DNA of 14,288 bases. Source: Nitrospirota bacterium (GTDB taxonomy: Bacteria; Nitrospirota; Nitrospiria; Nitrospirales; UBA8639). The translations under genes were made by a program, and so were the position numbers. The stretch covers positions 1 through 14,288 of the forward strand of contig JAOUNC010000020.1 of the NCBI GenBank assembly GCA_029881175.1. Reading direction: 5' to 3'. The notes beneath the pieces are model-generated. The model did no database searches, had not been told where the DNA came from, and saw nothing but the letters and a program-made list of their open reading frames with translations. Below are positions 6,027 to 12,981 of the stretch, one piece after another (the first letter of the stretch is position 1; each line of letters starts with the position of its first letter).

Positions 6027-6752
6027 TTAGAGCAGGAGCGGGACTAACTCTTTGGCCCGGCCCTGAAACGCCACATCCATGCCTGATGAATTGGGTGTGG
6101 CCTCAATATTCATTTCTACCACGAAGGCACCATGATCTTTGGCCACAGAAGCAAACGAGGCTGCGGGATAGACGACTCCGGATGTCCCAATAATCAAAAG
6201 TATGTCACAACGTTGTAGGGCTGCGTAACTCTGCTCTAGGTCTACAGCAGCCAGTGATTCCCCAAACCACACAATATGCGGCCTTAAGAGGCCTCCGCAA
6301 TTTGCACAGCTTGGCGGAAATGGTAAAGGGACGTCATGATTCAGGCTGATGTTGTGACATTGCGTGCAACGGACTTTCCAGATGTTACCATGAATTTCTG
6401 AGAGGTGTTGCGTGCCGGCTATGGCATGAAGTCCATCGACATTTTGAGTGATGACCCAAAAATTTGGAATCAGCGTTTCGAGTTGGACGAGTGCTTCGTG
6501 TGCGGCATTAGGAAGTTTCGTGGCCAGCAATTCCCGTCGCCAGTTGTACCATTCCCAGACGAGTTGAGGGTCCCGTGCAAAAGCCTCAGGGGAAGCCAGC
6601 TCTTCTGGTCGAAAGTTTTTCCACAGACCATCAGCTCCCCGAAAGGTCGGGACACCACTGTCGGCTGAAATGCCCGCACCAGTCAGCACGGTGACGGACC
6701 GAGCCTGGTGAACTCGATCGCGCACATCAAGGATAGTCAGTCCGTTCGGCAT
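6027..6752 (-). CDS. cobB: Sirtuin, NAD-dependent protein deacylase (CobB type)
   Basis: Encodes 241 residues that remove acyl groups from protein lysines using NAD. Visible are the NAD motif TGAGISADSG (24-33), PTFRG (35-39), TQNVDGLH (102-109), catalytic His121 in EIHGN, and zinc cysteines 129, 132, 149 and 152. Tyr69 and Arg72 in WYNWRR match the Tyr/Arg pair that lets SIRT5 and CobB accept succinyl and malonyl lysine, so desuccinylase activity is likely besides deacetylase activity. The start at 6752 lacks an obvious Shine-Dalgarno sequence; the distance to the first motif is normal for the family. A good promoter candidate lies upstream. The 94-base gap to the next gene suggests it is not strongly tied to the sulfur operon, though read-through is possible. 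Confidence 0.93.
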   Translation of the reverse strand: MPNGLTILDVRDRVHQARSVTVLTGAGISADSGVPTFRGADGLWKNFRPEELASPEAFARDPQLVWEWYNWRRELLATKLPNAAHEALVQLETLIPNFWVITQNVDGLHAIAGTQHLSEIHGNIWKVRCTQCHNISLNHDVPLPFPPSCANCGGLLRPHIVWFGESLAAVDLEQSYAALQRCDILLIIGTSGVVYPAASFASVAKDHGAFVVEMNIEATPNSSGMDVAFQGRAKELVPLLL

Positions 6753-6800
6753 GGGAAGATGAAATTCAGGCGACTTTATTGGCTAATAGAATGCGTTTTT

Positions 6801-6829
6801 TTTGTAAATGTCTCAATTGATTTCGTCAA
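6801..6829 (-). promoter_or_regulatory. Sigma-70-like promoter of the sirtuin gene
   Basis: On the minus strand TTGACG (6829-6824), a 17-base spacer and TACAAA (6806-6801) form a well-spaced pair about 49 bases before the sirtuin start codon, in the 88-base gap after the peroxiredoxin-like gene. The -35 box matches the consensus at 5 of 6 positions and the -10 box at 4 of 6. Confidence 0.45.
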
Positions 6830-6840
6830 GTAAATGCAGG

Positions 6841-7368
6841 CTATTCATAGGTACCTCGAATCGGATAGTTATTTTCCTGAATCCATTCGATGGTTTCCAC
6901 TAATTCTCCCAGGTCGGACCTATTAAAGGGAGTGTTTGATAGATCGATCAATTGGACCTTCCCTTCACCGTTCACGGCAAACATGCCAGGTTCGGGGAAA
7001 GGCCGGTCTGTTTCGTCTGATGATCGTGGGTTGGAGATATAGAGCCCCAAATCCTGCATCTGCTCAATAGAAAGGCCATAGGCAACGGCAAAAGTGGCTC
7101 CCGTCGCTTCCACCATTGCCGCAGCCTTTTCGGCAGGGTCACCTGATATGGCCACGATTTCAGCTCCCGTCCCAATAAATTGCTCTTTCAAGCTTTCCAA
7201 TTTCTTGAGATATTGTTTGCATAAGGGGCAATGCAGGCCTCGATAGACAAACACCAATTGCCACTGACCTTCTTTTTGAGGCCTTCCCAGTGTTGCCTTT
7301 CCCCCTCCGACAAGTGGAAGGGTGATTGCTGGCAACGGACCACCTGATGTGAGTTTCTTTGTCCCCAA
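6841..7368 (-). CDS. Peroxiredoxin-like (AhpC/TSA, redoxin) protein
   Basis: Encodes 175 residues of the thioredoxin-fold AhpC/TSA family, probably a thiol-dependent peroxidase or reductase in the cytoplasm. The active-site region is [10 protein letters not shown] with Cys47 and Cys50, a CxxC pair in place of the single peroxidatic Cys of classical enzymes. Strand LVFVYRG and the later IVAISGD (71-77) fit the fold, and PEPGMFAV marks the cis-Pro region. Translation appears to begin at TTG (7366-7368), because AAAGGAGAAGGA is correctly placed and an in-frame stop lies just upstream. It follows the broken old yellow enzyme gene by 32 bases, so both were probably one electrophile/oxidant-stress unit under the divergent TetR regulator. 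No signal peptide is present. Confidence 0.88.
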   Translation of the reverse strand: MGTKKLTSGGPLPAITLPLVGGGKATLGRPQKEGQWQLVFVYRGLHCPLCKQYLKKLESLKEQFIGTGAEIVAISGDPAEKAAAMVEATGATFAVAYGLSIEQMQDLGLYISNPRSSDETDRPFPEPGMFAVNGEGKVQLIDLSNTPFNRSDLGELVETIEWIQENNYPIRGTYE

Positions 7369-7400
7369 TATTCCTTCTCCTTTAAGTCATGAGGGTGAGG

Positions 7401-8095
7401 CTATGATGAATGGTAAACGGGATAGTCCGTATAACCTTCTTTGTGAAAGGAAAACCATGTGGCCATATCTTCTGAGGGGGCCAAAGGCCATCTATTCCGA
7501 AATCGATTAACCGGATCTGGATTGCTGATATAGGGTCGACCGAAAGCAATAAGATCGGCATGATTTTCTTTAATGGCCTCCTCTGCGGTCTCTTGGGTGT
7601 ACCCGCAATTGCCCAGGATGGGTCCTGAAAACACCTTGCGAAACTCACTCAATCGCATCGGTTCTCCCAATTCATGAAAGCCAAAGGCCAAACCGTCGAC
7701 TACATGGAGATAGGCGAGCCCGATCTTTTCAAGCTGGGATGCCACATAGGTAAATGTTTCACGAAAATCCTCAGAGCCCATGTCGTTGTAATTGCCATTC
7801 GGACTCAGTCGAGCGGCTACTCGATTGGCTGGCCAAACGTCGGTAACGGCTTTCACAATTTCCTGTAGAAATCGAAAGCGGTTCTCCAGGCTCCCGCCAT
7901 ACTGATCGACCCGCTTGTTGGTTTTTGAATGAGAAGCCCTGCATTTGATCGCTGGGCGTAATATTCAGCCATCAGGGCATTGGCCATTCGTTCCGTACCG
8001 GCTCGGGCCCGAGTCATGGGAGCGAGCACAACACGATTGTTTAATTTCAAATCACCCAATTGAAATGGAGTCAATAACTCTTGTGGTGGCGTCAT
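7401..8095 (-). pseudogene. Old yellow enzyme (NemA-like ene-reductase), internally deleted and frameshifted
   Basis: Two pieces of one FMN-dependent ene-reductase are present in different frames. The first (from ATG at 8095, AAGGAA 8 bases upstream) gives LLTPFQLGDLKLNNRVVL and continues to NAGLLI, the normal first 55 or so residues. At about 7915-7930 the sequence jumps to a segment reading NKRVDQYGGSLENR in the -1/+1 shifted frame, then runs intact to the C-terminus (GPILGNCGYTQE, FGRPYISNP, GYTDYP). In family members such as E. coli NemA (365 residues) about 130 residues lie between these points, including the His/Asn pair that holds the substrate and the catalytic Tyr. If translated, the first frame ends after 24 unrelated residues. 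The product cannot be a working reductase. An assembly fault is the alternative. Confidence 0.85.
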
Positions 8096-8156
8096 AGCGA
8101 GAGTTCCTTGAACGCGCAAGAGAGTAAGAGCCATGCGGCCGAAGCGTATTGTAAGA

Positions 8157-8185
8157 TTGACAACCTACCAAACGGTAGGTAGGCT
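8157..8185 (+). promoter_or_regulatory. Candidate promoter of the tetR-type gene
   Basis: TTGACA at 8157-8162, a 17-base spacer and TAGGCT at 8180-8185 precede the regulator start at 8192. The -35 box is perfect and the -10 box is weak (3 of 6). The spacer holds the inverted repeat proposed as operator, which would give autoregulation. The transcript would be almost leaderless, a reason for caution. Confidence 0.3.
8163..8180. promoter_or_regulatory. TetR-type operator between divergent genes
   Basis: ACCTACC (8163-8169), AAAC and GGTAGGT (8174-8180) make a perfect 7-bp inverted repeat in the 96-base gap between the old yellow enzyme remnant and the TetR gene. TTGACA (8157-8162) and TGTCAA (8185-8190) flank it as an outer pair offset by two bases. 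The size and place are those of a NemR-like operator controlling both directions. Confidence 0.6.
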
Positions 8186-8191
8186 GTCAAC

Positions 8192-8764
8192 ATGACTGAC
8201 TCCATGCGAGCAAACATCTTGCTGGCCGCTAAAGATTTAATCCAACAGCGAGGGGTGAATGGCGTAAGCTTCCAGGAAATCAGTGACGCGGTCGGCATCA
8301 AAAAAGCGAGTCTCTATCATTACTTTTCAAGTAAAGAAGAGTTGATTTGTGAATTGATTGGACATTGCCAGGACCTCTATGGAGAGGCCTACAACAAGAT
8401 TGCTTTGGGGAAAGACCCTGGAATTGAAAAGTTGTCGAAATTAGCAAGATTGTTTGAGGATGGGCTTGAGGGTGGGAAAGCCTGCTTCATTGGGATGGTG
8501 GGGGCGGAGAGAGAAAGCCTGGCCTTGAAACCTCAACGAGCTATCGAGAAATCTATTCAACAGATCTTAGCCATCATTCAGGAAATTTTCGAACAGGGCA
8601 AACGAGACCACACAATCAGGTGCAATGCTGATCCCAGCCATATGGCCTTAATGTTTTTAGCTTTTTTGCAGGGCGGGCAACTCTCGGCTAGGGCTCGGGG
8701 AGGCAAAAAAACGTTTCGCCAAATGACCAACGCGATGTTGGAAATGTTAAAGGTTCAGGGTTAG
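8192..8764 (+). CDS. TetR/AcrR family transcriptional regulator
   Basis: Encodes 190 residues. The N-terminal helix-turn-helix domain (about 6-52) is classic: ANILLAAKDLIQQRG, FQEISDAVGIKKASLYHYF, SSKEEL. The remaining helices (about 60-188) form the ligand-binding and dimer domain. Cys98 in GGKACFIGMV sits where the NemR group keeps a redox- or electrophile-reactive cysteine, but this is a positional impression only. GGTAGG 8 bases before the ATG at 8192 can act as ribosome binding site; an in-frame ATG four codons later is an alternative. It diverges from the old yellow enzyme/peroxiredoxin unit with an inverted repeat between, so repression of that unit relieved by electrophiles or oxidants is the likely role. 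Confidence 0.92.
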   Translation: MTDSMRANILLAAKDLIQQRGVNGVSFQEISDAVGIKKASLYHYFSSKEELICELIGHCQDLYGEAYNKIALGKDPGIEKLSKLARLFEDGLEGGKACFIGMVGAERESLALKPQRAIEKSIQQILAIIQEIFEQGKRDHTIRCNADPSHMALMFLAFLQGGQLSARARGGKKTFRQMTNAMLEMLKVQG

Positions 8765-8980
8765 CCGTGTCTCAGAAATGACCCTTGAATCATTCACCCA
8801 AAAAAAGCATGAAGATTGAGAATGGGCACGAAGGCAAGGCTTACTTGGAATGGTTGCCGAAAAAGGTTGGGATGAGTGATCCTCAGTCTCCATTGAGTTG
8901 AGTCATCAAAGTGATCAAGATGTACTCGAAGGAATGCGGTCTTACATGTGCTTCTTTAGATTTAACCATCTCGGAGGATG

Positions 8981-9343
8981 ATGACAAAAATTATTAAGAC
9001 TGCTCTGTGGGTTCTACTGAGTGTGATGTTTATTATGGCGGGAGGTGCCAAGCTCATGGGAAGTCATTCCCAAGTAGAACATTTTGCGCAATGGGGCTAT
9101 CCCGTCTGGTTCTTATATTTGACCGGCATCATTGAAGTCGGTGGCGGAATCTGCCTCTTGATCCCGAAACGGCAATTCTATGGAATTGCCGTGCTGAGTC
9201 TGACGATGGTTGGCGCCGCCTTCACACATGTGAAGGCCGGTGAGATGGAAGCCTTTCCTGTTCCTGTTGTGTTGTTATGTCTTCTGTTGCTGTTGGCATG
9301 GATGATGCGGAAGCCTCCCAAAATTGGCAATGAGAATGTATGA
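8981..9343 (+). CDS. DoxX-like inner-membrane protein
   Basis: Encodes about 120 residues with four predicted membrane helices (roughly 5-23, 42-62, 66-84 and 92-109). AGGAKLMG after helix 1 and [14 protein letters not shown] in helix 2 are typical of the DoxX family. Members are small four-helix proteins of poorly known function, some linked to oxidative stress or quinone chemistry. Two ATGs follow GGAGG (8973-8977): the one at 8978 touches it, while 8981 has a 3-base spacer and is chosen, though either may be used. The gene lies 213 bases after the TetR gene and 31 bases before trmL, with which it may be cotranscribed. No substrate can be inferred. Confidence 0.82.
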   Translation: MTKIIKTALWVLLSVMFIMAGGAKLMGSHSQVEHFAQWGYPVWFLYLTGIIEVGGGICLLIPKRQFYGIAVLSLTMVGAAFTHVKAGEMEAFPVPVVLLCLLLLLAWMMRKPPKIGNENV

Positions 9344-9374
9344 TATCCCGAAAAGGGAAATCGGTGAGACCTCA

Positions 9375-9839
9375 ATGCTAGATGTTGTTCTCTATGAACC
9401 AGAAATTCCACCAAACACGGGGAATATCATTCGCCTCTGTGCCAATACCGGATTTGGGTTGCATCTGATTCACCCGCTGGGCTTTGAGTTAGATGATAAA
9501 CGGGCGCGTCGTGCTGGGTTGGATTATCATGAGCTGGCCCGGATGAAGGATTATCCCACGCTCCAAGATTATCTGGGTACTCAAAAGCCCTCACGGGTGT
9601 TTGCCTTTACCACGAAAGGACAGAGACCGTATCATGAGGTCGCGTTTGAAATGGGCGATGCGCTGCTCTTTGGACCCGAAACGCGTGGTCTGCCCGCCGA
9701 CCTGTTAGCGTCTCTTCCTCTTTCCCATCGTTTGCGCATTCCGATGCAGCCCAACTCACGGAGCATAAACTTGAGCAACGCGGTCGCCGTGGTGGTCTAC
9801 GAAGCCTGGCGACAGCACCAATTTTTCGGTGCCCAATAA
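9375..9839 (+). CDS. trmL: tRNA (cytidine/uridine-34-2'-O-)-methyltransferase
   Basis: Encodes 154 residues, close to the 157 of E. coli TrmL. This SPOUT-class enzyme 2'-O-methylates the wobble base of tRNA-Leu isoacceptors using S-adenosylmethionine. The three SPOUT motifs are clear: [19 protein letters not shown] (motif 1, residues 8-26), [11 protein letters not shown] (motif 2) and [19 protein letters not shown] (motif 3), which form the trefoil knot. The start at 9375 is chosen over an ATG 17 codons earlier because it gives the family N-terminus MLDVVLYEP and has GGTGAG 6 bases upstream; the longer form would overlap the DoxX gene. It is probably cotranscribed with DoxX, a chance pairing functionally. 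No terminator is visible after it. Confidence 0.94.
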   Translation: MLDVVLYEPEIPPNTGNIIRLCANTGFGLHLIHPLGFELDDKRARRAGLDYHELARMKDYPTLQDYLGTQKPSRVFAFTTKGQRPYHEVAFEMGDALLFGPETRGLPADLLASLPLSHRLRIPMQPNSRSINLSNAVAVVVYEAWRQHQFFGAQ

Positions 9840-10015
9840 GCTGAATGAAACGTTTGAAGCCATATCTAACCCGTATACCATTTTAAAACATAAATAATTA
9901 GGGAGAGAAGTTTTACAACTAGAATCCTCAAAGCCCATTGCAGAGACGCAACTCTTCATGATAACTTTCGGCTCGGTCCTTTCCCCCAATCCCAATAATT
10001 ATTAAATTCAGTCGA

Positions 10016-10465
10016 GTGTCGCTTATCAAAACCTCATGTTTTTCTCCAGGCTCTTTGTTGCTTCGAACCCTGATCTGTGGATTTCTTCTTCTCATTGCCA
10101 TTCCGGCAAAAGCTGATTCCATGAATTTTTTCATTGATTTTTTAAACACCAACCTCACTCTGGACATCATGTCTGGGCTGTTTGGGGAAGGTGACGGAAA
10201 TCTGGAGGACATGATTGAACAGACTGAGCTGACATCTTTGATGGTAAACGTGGCAGTTCAGCCCAACGCTTTCATTCTTACTTTGAGTAATGCTGATCCA
10301 GTAGGCTATTTTTCCTCTAATCTTCCTGGAGATGTACTGTTGGAGCTGGGGGTACTCTCTGCGGCTCCCGAGGCTGTGATAAATTTCAGCGGAGCTTTCC
10401 CGTTGAAACTGGTCAATGAAATTTCCTTCGGGCAGAACGTTCTGCTGCCAGGGTTGTTCAACTAA
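10016..10465 (+). CDS. Exported protein of unknown function
   Basis: Encodes about 149 residues from a GTG at 10016. No convincing Shine-Dalgarno sequence precedes it, so the start is uncertain; an in-frame TTG about 14 codons later is an alternative. Residues about 15-33 form a signal peptide (Arg, then LICGFLLLIAIPAKA, likely cleavage after AKA), so export is expected. The mature part has an acidic stretch (GEGDGNLEDMIEQTE) and then hydrophobic beta-like segments ending FGQNVLLPGLFN. No family is recognised. An intrinsic terminator follows, so it forms a single-gene transcript or the end of one. The next gene also encodes an exported protein, but no shared function is evident. Confidence 0.5.
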   Translation: MSLIKTSCFSPGSLLLRTLICGFLLLIAIPAKADSMNFFIDFLNTNLTLDIMSGLFGEGDGNLEDMIEQTELTSLMVNVAVQPNAFILTLSNADPVGYFSSNLPGDVLLELGVLSAAPEAVINFSGAFPLKLVNEISFGQNVLLPGLFN

Positions 10466-10594
10466 CATTTCTGAACCCTTCCGAAAACCGATTGTTTGTT
10501 TCCCCTCTAGCGAGCCTATCCTGCCGCTTCGTGGCATGAAAATCTGATCTTCACCTAAGACCAACGACTTGTTTTTCTGATTTCAACTACAACC

Positions 10595-10628
10595 CTGCCT
10601 CAGACAAAGGAGGCAGAGCTTTTTATTT
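10595..10628 (+). terminator. Intrinsic terminator
   Basis: CTGCCTC (10595-10601) and GAGGCAG (10610-10616) form a perfect 7-bp stem with an 8-base loop, followed by AGC and TTTTTATTT (10620-10628). It lies 130 bases after the stop of the unknown exported protein and ends plus-strand transcription before the DUF4197 gene. Confidence 0.8.
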
Positions 10629-10684
10629 GGGGGCAGTAAAAAGAGGAGTAAATCAGGGGATGATGTTACTTCCCAGCAAGGTAG

Positions 10685-10713
10685 TTGCCTCGCTGACACC
10701 AAAGCCATACACT
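10685..10713 (+). promoter_or_regulatory. Weak promoter candidate for the DUF4197 gene
   Basis: TTGCCT (10685-10690), 17 bases and TACACT (10708-10713) lie about 62 bases before the start codon at 10776, downstream of the terminator. Each box matches the consensus at 4 of 6 positions. Confidence 0.25.
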
Positions 10714-10775
10714 ATGATACGTATCCCCCTCCTCCTGAATGAACATTTATCCTAATCGACCCACGGAGATTCATT

Positions 10776-11510
10776 ATGATGATTCCTCAACTCGTTGGCA
10801 TCTGTCTTTTCGTTTTCACTCCAAGCATCGCGAATGCCCAATTCGACTTTTTAGACGGGCTGAAAGAAAAAGGGATGGAGCAACTTGGCATTTCAAGCGG
10901 TGATGGGCTCAGTCAGGACAAGATTATCTCGGGTTTGAAGGAAGCACTTGAGGTGGGCACGGAAAATACCGTTCAGCTCACCGGTAATACTGACGGGTAT
11001 CTCAAAAATGAAGCCATTAAAATTTTGCTTCCCGAAAAGTTGCAAAGCATGGACAAAGCCTTACGCATGGTTGGCCTTGGGCCACAAATTGATGAATTCG
11101 TGGTCAGCATGAATCGTGCGGCTGAACAAGCGGCGCCATTGGCCAAACCCATCTTTAAAGAAGCCTTGACTGAGATGTCGTTTGAAGATGGCAAGAAAAT
11201 TTTAAGCGGTGGAGATACTGCTGCGACCGACTACTTTAAGGAAAAGACGAAAGGAAAATTGACCGAGGCGTTCAAGCCCAAAGTTGCCGAAGCGATGGAC
11301 CAGGTGGGCGTGGCGGCCCAATATAAGTCCCTAGTTGGCCAATACACCTCCTTGCCATTCGTCAAGGCCGAACAGTTTGATCTTGATAATTATGTGACAG
11401 GAAAAAGCTTGGATGGGTTGTTTCATACCCTTGCCCAAGAAGAGCAAAAAATTCGAACCAACCCCGCCGCGCGTGTGACGGATTTACTCAAAGAGGTGTT
11501 TGCCAAATAA
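10776..11510 (+). CDS. DUF4197 family exported protein
   Basis: Encodes 244 residues. The first 21 form a signal peptide with likely cleavage after ANA, so the product is periplasmic. The mature protein fits DUF4197: SQDKIISGLKEALEVGTENT, the segment GYLKNEAIKILLPEKL, then MNRAAEQAAPLAKPIFKEAL and FEDGKKILSGGDTAATDYFK. It is largely helical and the family has no settled function. GGAG lies 7 bases before the ATG at 10776; a second ATG follows directly. It has its own promoter region and is 247 bases from the downstream ZorA-like gene, so the two need not be cotranscribed. Confidence 0.9.
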   Translation: MMIPQLVGICLFVFTPSIANAQFDFLDGLKEKGMEQLGISSGDGLSQDKIISGLKEALEVGTENTVQLTGNTDGYLKNEAIKILLPEKLQSMDKALRMVGLGPQIDEFVVSMNRAAEQAAPLAKPIFKEALTEMSFEDGKKILSGGDTAATDYFKEKTKGKLTEAFKPKVAEAMDQVGVAAQYKSLVGQYTSLPFVKAEQFDLDNYVTGKSLDGLFHTLAQEEQKIRTNPAARVTDLLKEVFAK

Positions 11511-11583
11511 AAGGAATATTTTTCTGCCAGGCCGCTAGTCCCTTACTTAGGCCAGGGTGGTTCTCCGTGGTTTAAAGACGGAG

Positions 11584-11616
11584 TTGCCCATCAGGTGGGT
11601 ACTCTTTGCCCATCAG
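11584..11616 (+). repeat. 11-bp direct repeat spaced by 22 bp
   Basis: TTGCCCATCAG occurs at 11584-11594 and again at 11606-11616, a period of 22 bp or about two helical turns. A small hairpin (CTCCGT 11563-11568 with ACGGAG 11578-11583) lies just before it and lacks a T run. The site is about 140 bases upstream of the ZorA-like gene, in a 247-base gap with no other gene. It could be a tandem activator site; this is unproven. Confidence 0.4.
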
Positions 11617-11757
11617 CCTGACCAAGCTTTCCTGCTTCCCTTTAATTCTCTCTCTTTTTCTGGTTTTTCTTCCAAATTCCTTGCGGCACAAAACTTGAGA
11701 ATGATTCAACAGGCTTTCAGGAATTACGATGCCCCTAATTAAAAGAATGATCATGCG

Positions 11758-12981
11758 ATGACTAGCACATTTAGCCTGTGGGAATTTTTGAGCCGTGACG
11801 TGGCCTTCTTGGGTGGGCCGTCCAGCCCCATGCTGAGTTGGCTGGGAGTCTTTGGGATTCTGTTCTTTTTCCTATGGCACGTGCTCAAGTTAAAAAAAGA
11901 GGTGGGGTCTGTGCAACGGGGGTTTGAACGGGTGTGTCCCATGTTGGCAGCCCTCGCTCAAGAGCGAGGAGATGTTGAGCGTGACCGATTCACGCATCAC
12001 ACCGATCAGGGAGCCGGCATTCGAGCCACCCGAAGGGTCAACCCGCCCATGCGCAGTGATTGCCAGGACCTGCAGGTGATCGACGAGGAGATGAACAAAG
12101 AGCCTCTTTTTCGCGAGCCTTGGACGCAATATCGCAGGACCCTGGTTTTAGAACATGTGCCATGGTTTATGGAGCCACGCCTGTTCAGTACTAGACGCGC
12201 AGAGGATGTGTTGACGCAGGAAGCCCTCCTAGAGAGTCGAATTAATCTTCTCTTTTATCATCAATTTCCTTCTCTGGTGACAAACTTGGGTTTATTGTTG
12301 ACCTTTTTAGCTTTGTTTGTTGGCTTGGGGAAGTTGCATGCCGAGGGGAGTGAGATTATCGGAATTCAAGGACTTATTAATGGGTTAGCCGGAAAATTTT
12401 TGACCTCTATCGTTGGGCTCATGGTGGCCAACTTGTTTACCTTTATTGAAAAACCCATGGTCATTCGATTGATGCATGCCCATCACACATTTCTTGGGCT
12501 CGTCGATCAACTCTTTCCCCGCAAAACCATGGAGCAGATGTTGGAACAGCTCACCTCAATTGACGGCCAACAACAGGGTGATCAAATTACGACCGGCGAG
12601 GCTTTCCCTTCTACAGGTGGTGGATGGGGAATGTCGGGGCTTGCCGGGCCGATGGCCAGTTTGACCTCAAGCATTCAGTCGTTGACGACATTACAGGAAA
12701 CGGCGCATGCGGAGACGCGACGCACGATGACAGCTCTGCCGGGTATCATCAGGACTGAACTTCAGGGCCCCCTTCACGAATTAACCGAAACGATTCATGA
12801 ACTCACCAAAGCTCTAAAAGAGGCCCCACATTTGGCACGGGTGGAATTGCCTTCCTCTTCTCGTCCCCTTTTATGGAAAGCTCCCGCTGACCTTTCAGCA
12901 TCTTCCGAAGCTCAACCTTCCGGAAAACCAAAATCGTGGCCCCGGTGGCCGCGAATATCCATGCAGCGGCGTACAGGATGA
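11758..12981 (+). CDS. ZorA-like MotA/TolQ/ExbB-type proton channel protein
   Basis: Encodes 407 residues of an inner-membrane proton-channel subunit. There are three membrane helices: about 26-45, 172-190 (LVTNLGLLLTFLALFVGLG) and 208-230 (LINGLAGKFLTSIVGLMVANL). The last two match the MotA/TolQ/ExbB core, and the wording of TM2-TM3 resembles ZorA of Zorya phage defence more than flagellar MotA. A 125-residue cytoplasmic segment separates TM1 and TM2. After TM3 come helical heptad-like stretches (about 257-266 and 301-360) and a proline/serine-rich end, a far shorter tail than that of type I ZorA. The stop overlaps the next start (ATGA at 12978-12981). No strong ribosome binding site precedes 11758. 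With its OmpA-domain partner it should form a stator-like motor; its output is unknown. Confidence 0.8.
   Translation: MTSTFSLWEFLSRDVAFLGGPSSPMLSWLGVFGILFFFLWHVLKLKKEVGSVQRGFERVCPMLAALAQERGDVERDRFTHHTDQGAGIRATRRVNPPMRSDCQDLQVIDEEMNKEPLFREPWTQYRRTLVLEHVPWFMEPRLFSTRRAEDVLTQEALLESRINLLFYHQFPSLVTNLGLLLTFLALFVGLGKLHAEGSEIIGIQGLINGLAGKFLTSIVGLMVANLFTFIEKPMVIRLMHAHHTFLGLVDQLFPRKTMEQMLEQLTSIDGQQQGDQITTGEAFPSTGGGWGMSGLAGPMASLTSSIQSLTTLQETAHAETRRTMTALPGIIRTELQGPLHELTETIHELTKALKEAPHLARVELPSSSRPLLWKAPADLSASSEAQPSGKPKSWPRWPRISMQRRTG

Larger units (their letters stand above)
10466..10775. other. Intergenic region with terminator and weak promoter
   Basis: The 310 bases contain no credible gene. They hold the intrinsic terminator at 10595-10628 and a weak promoter candidate at 10685-10713 for the DUF4197 gene. 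The remaining sequence (10466-10594, 10629-10684 and 10714-10768) shows nothing recognisable. Confidence 0.6.

Noticed and set aside
8809..8901. Plus-strand frame of 30 codons between the TetR and DoxX genes
   Set aside because: No Shine-Dalgarno sequence, no recognisable family and very short; the 213-base gap shows nothing else.
10142..10564. Minus-strand open frame of 140 codons
   Set aside because: It is antisense to the exported protein gene, which has a clear signal peptide, and shows no domain or start signal of its own.
11563..11583. Terminator after the DUF4197 gene
   Set aside because: The CTCCGT/ACGGAG stem has a 9-base loop and no T run behind it.
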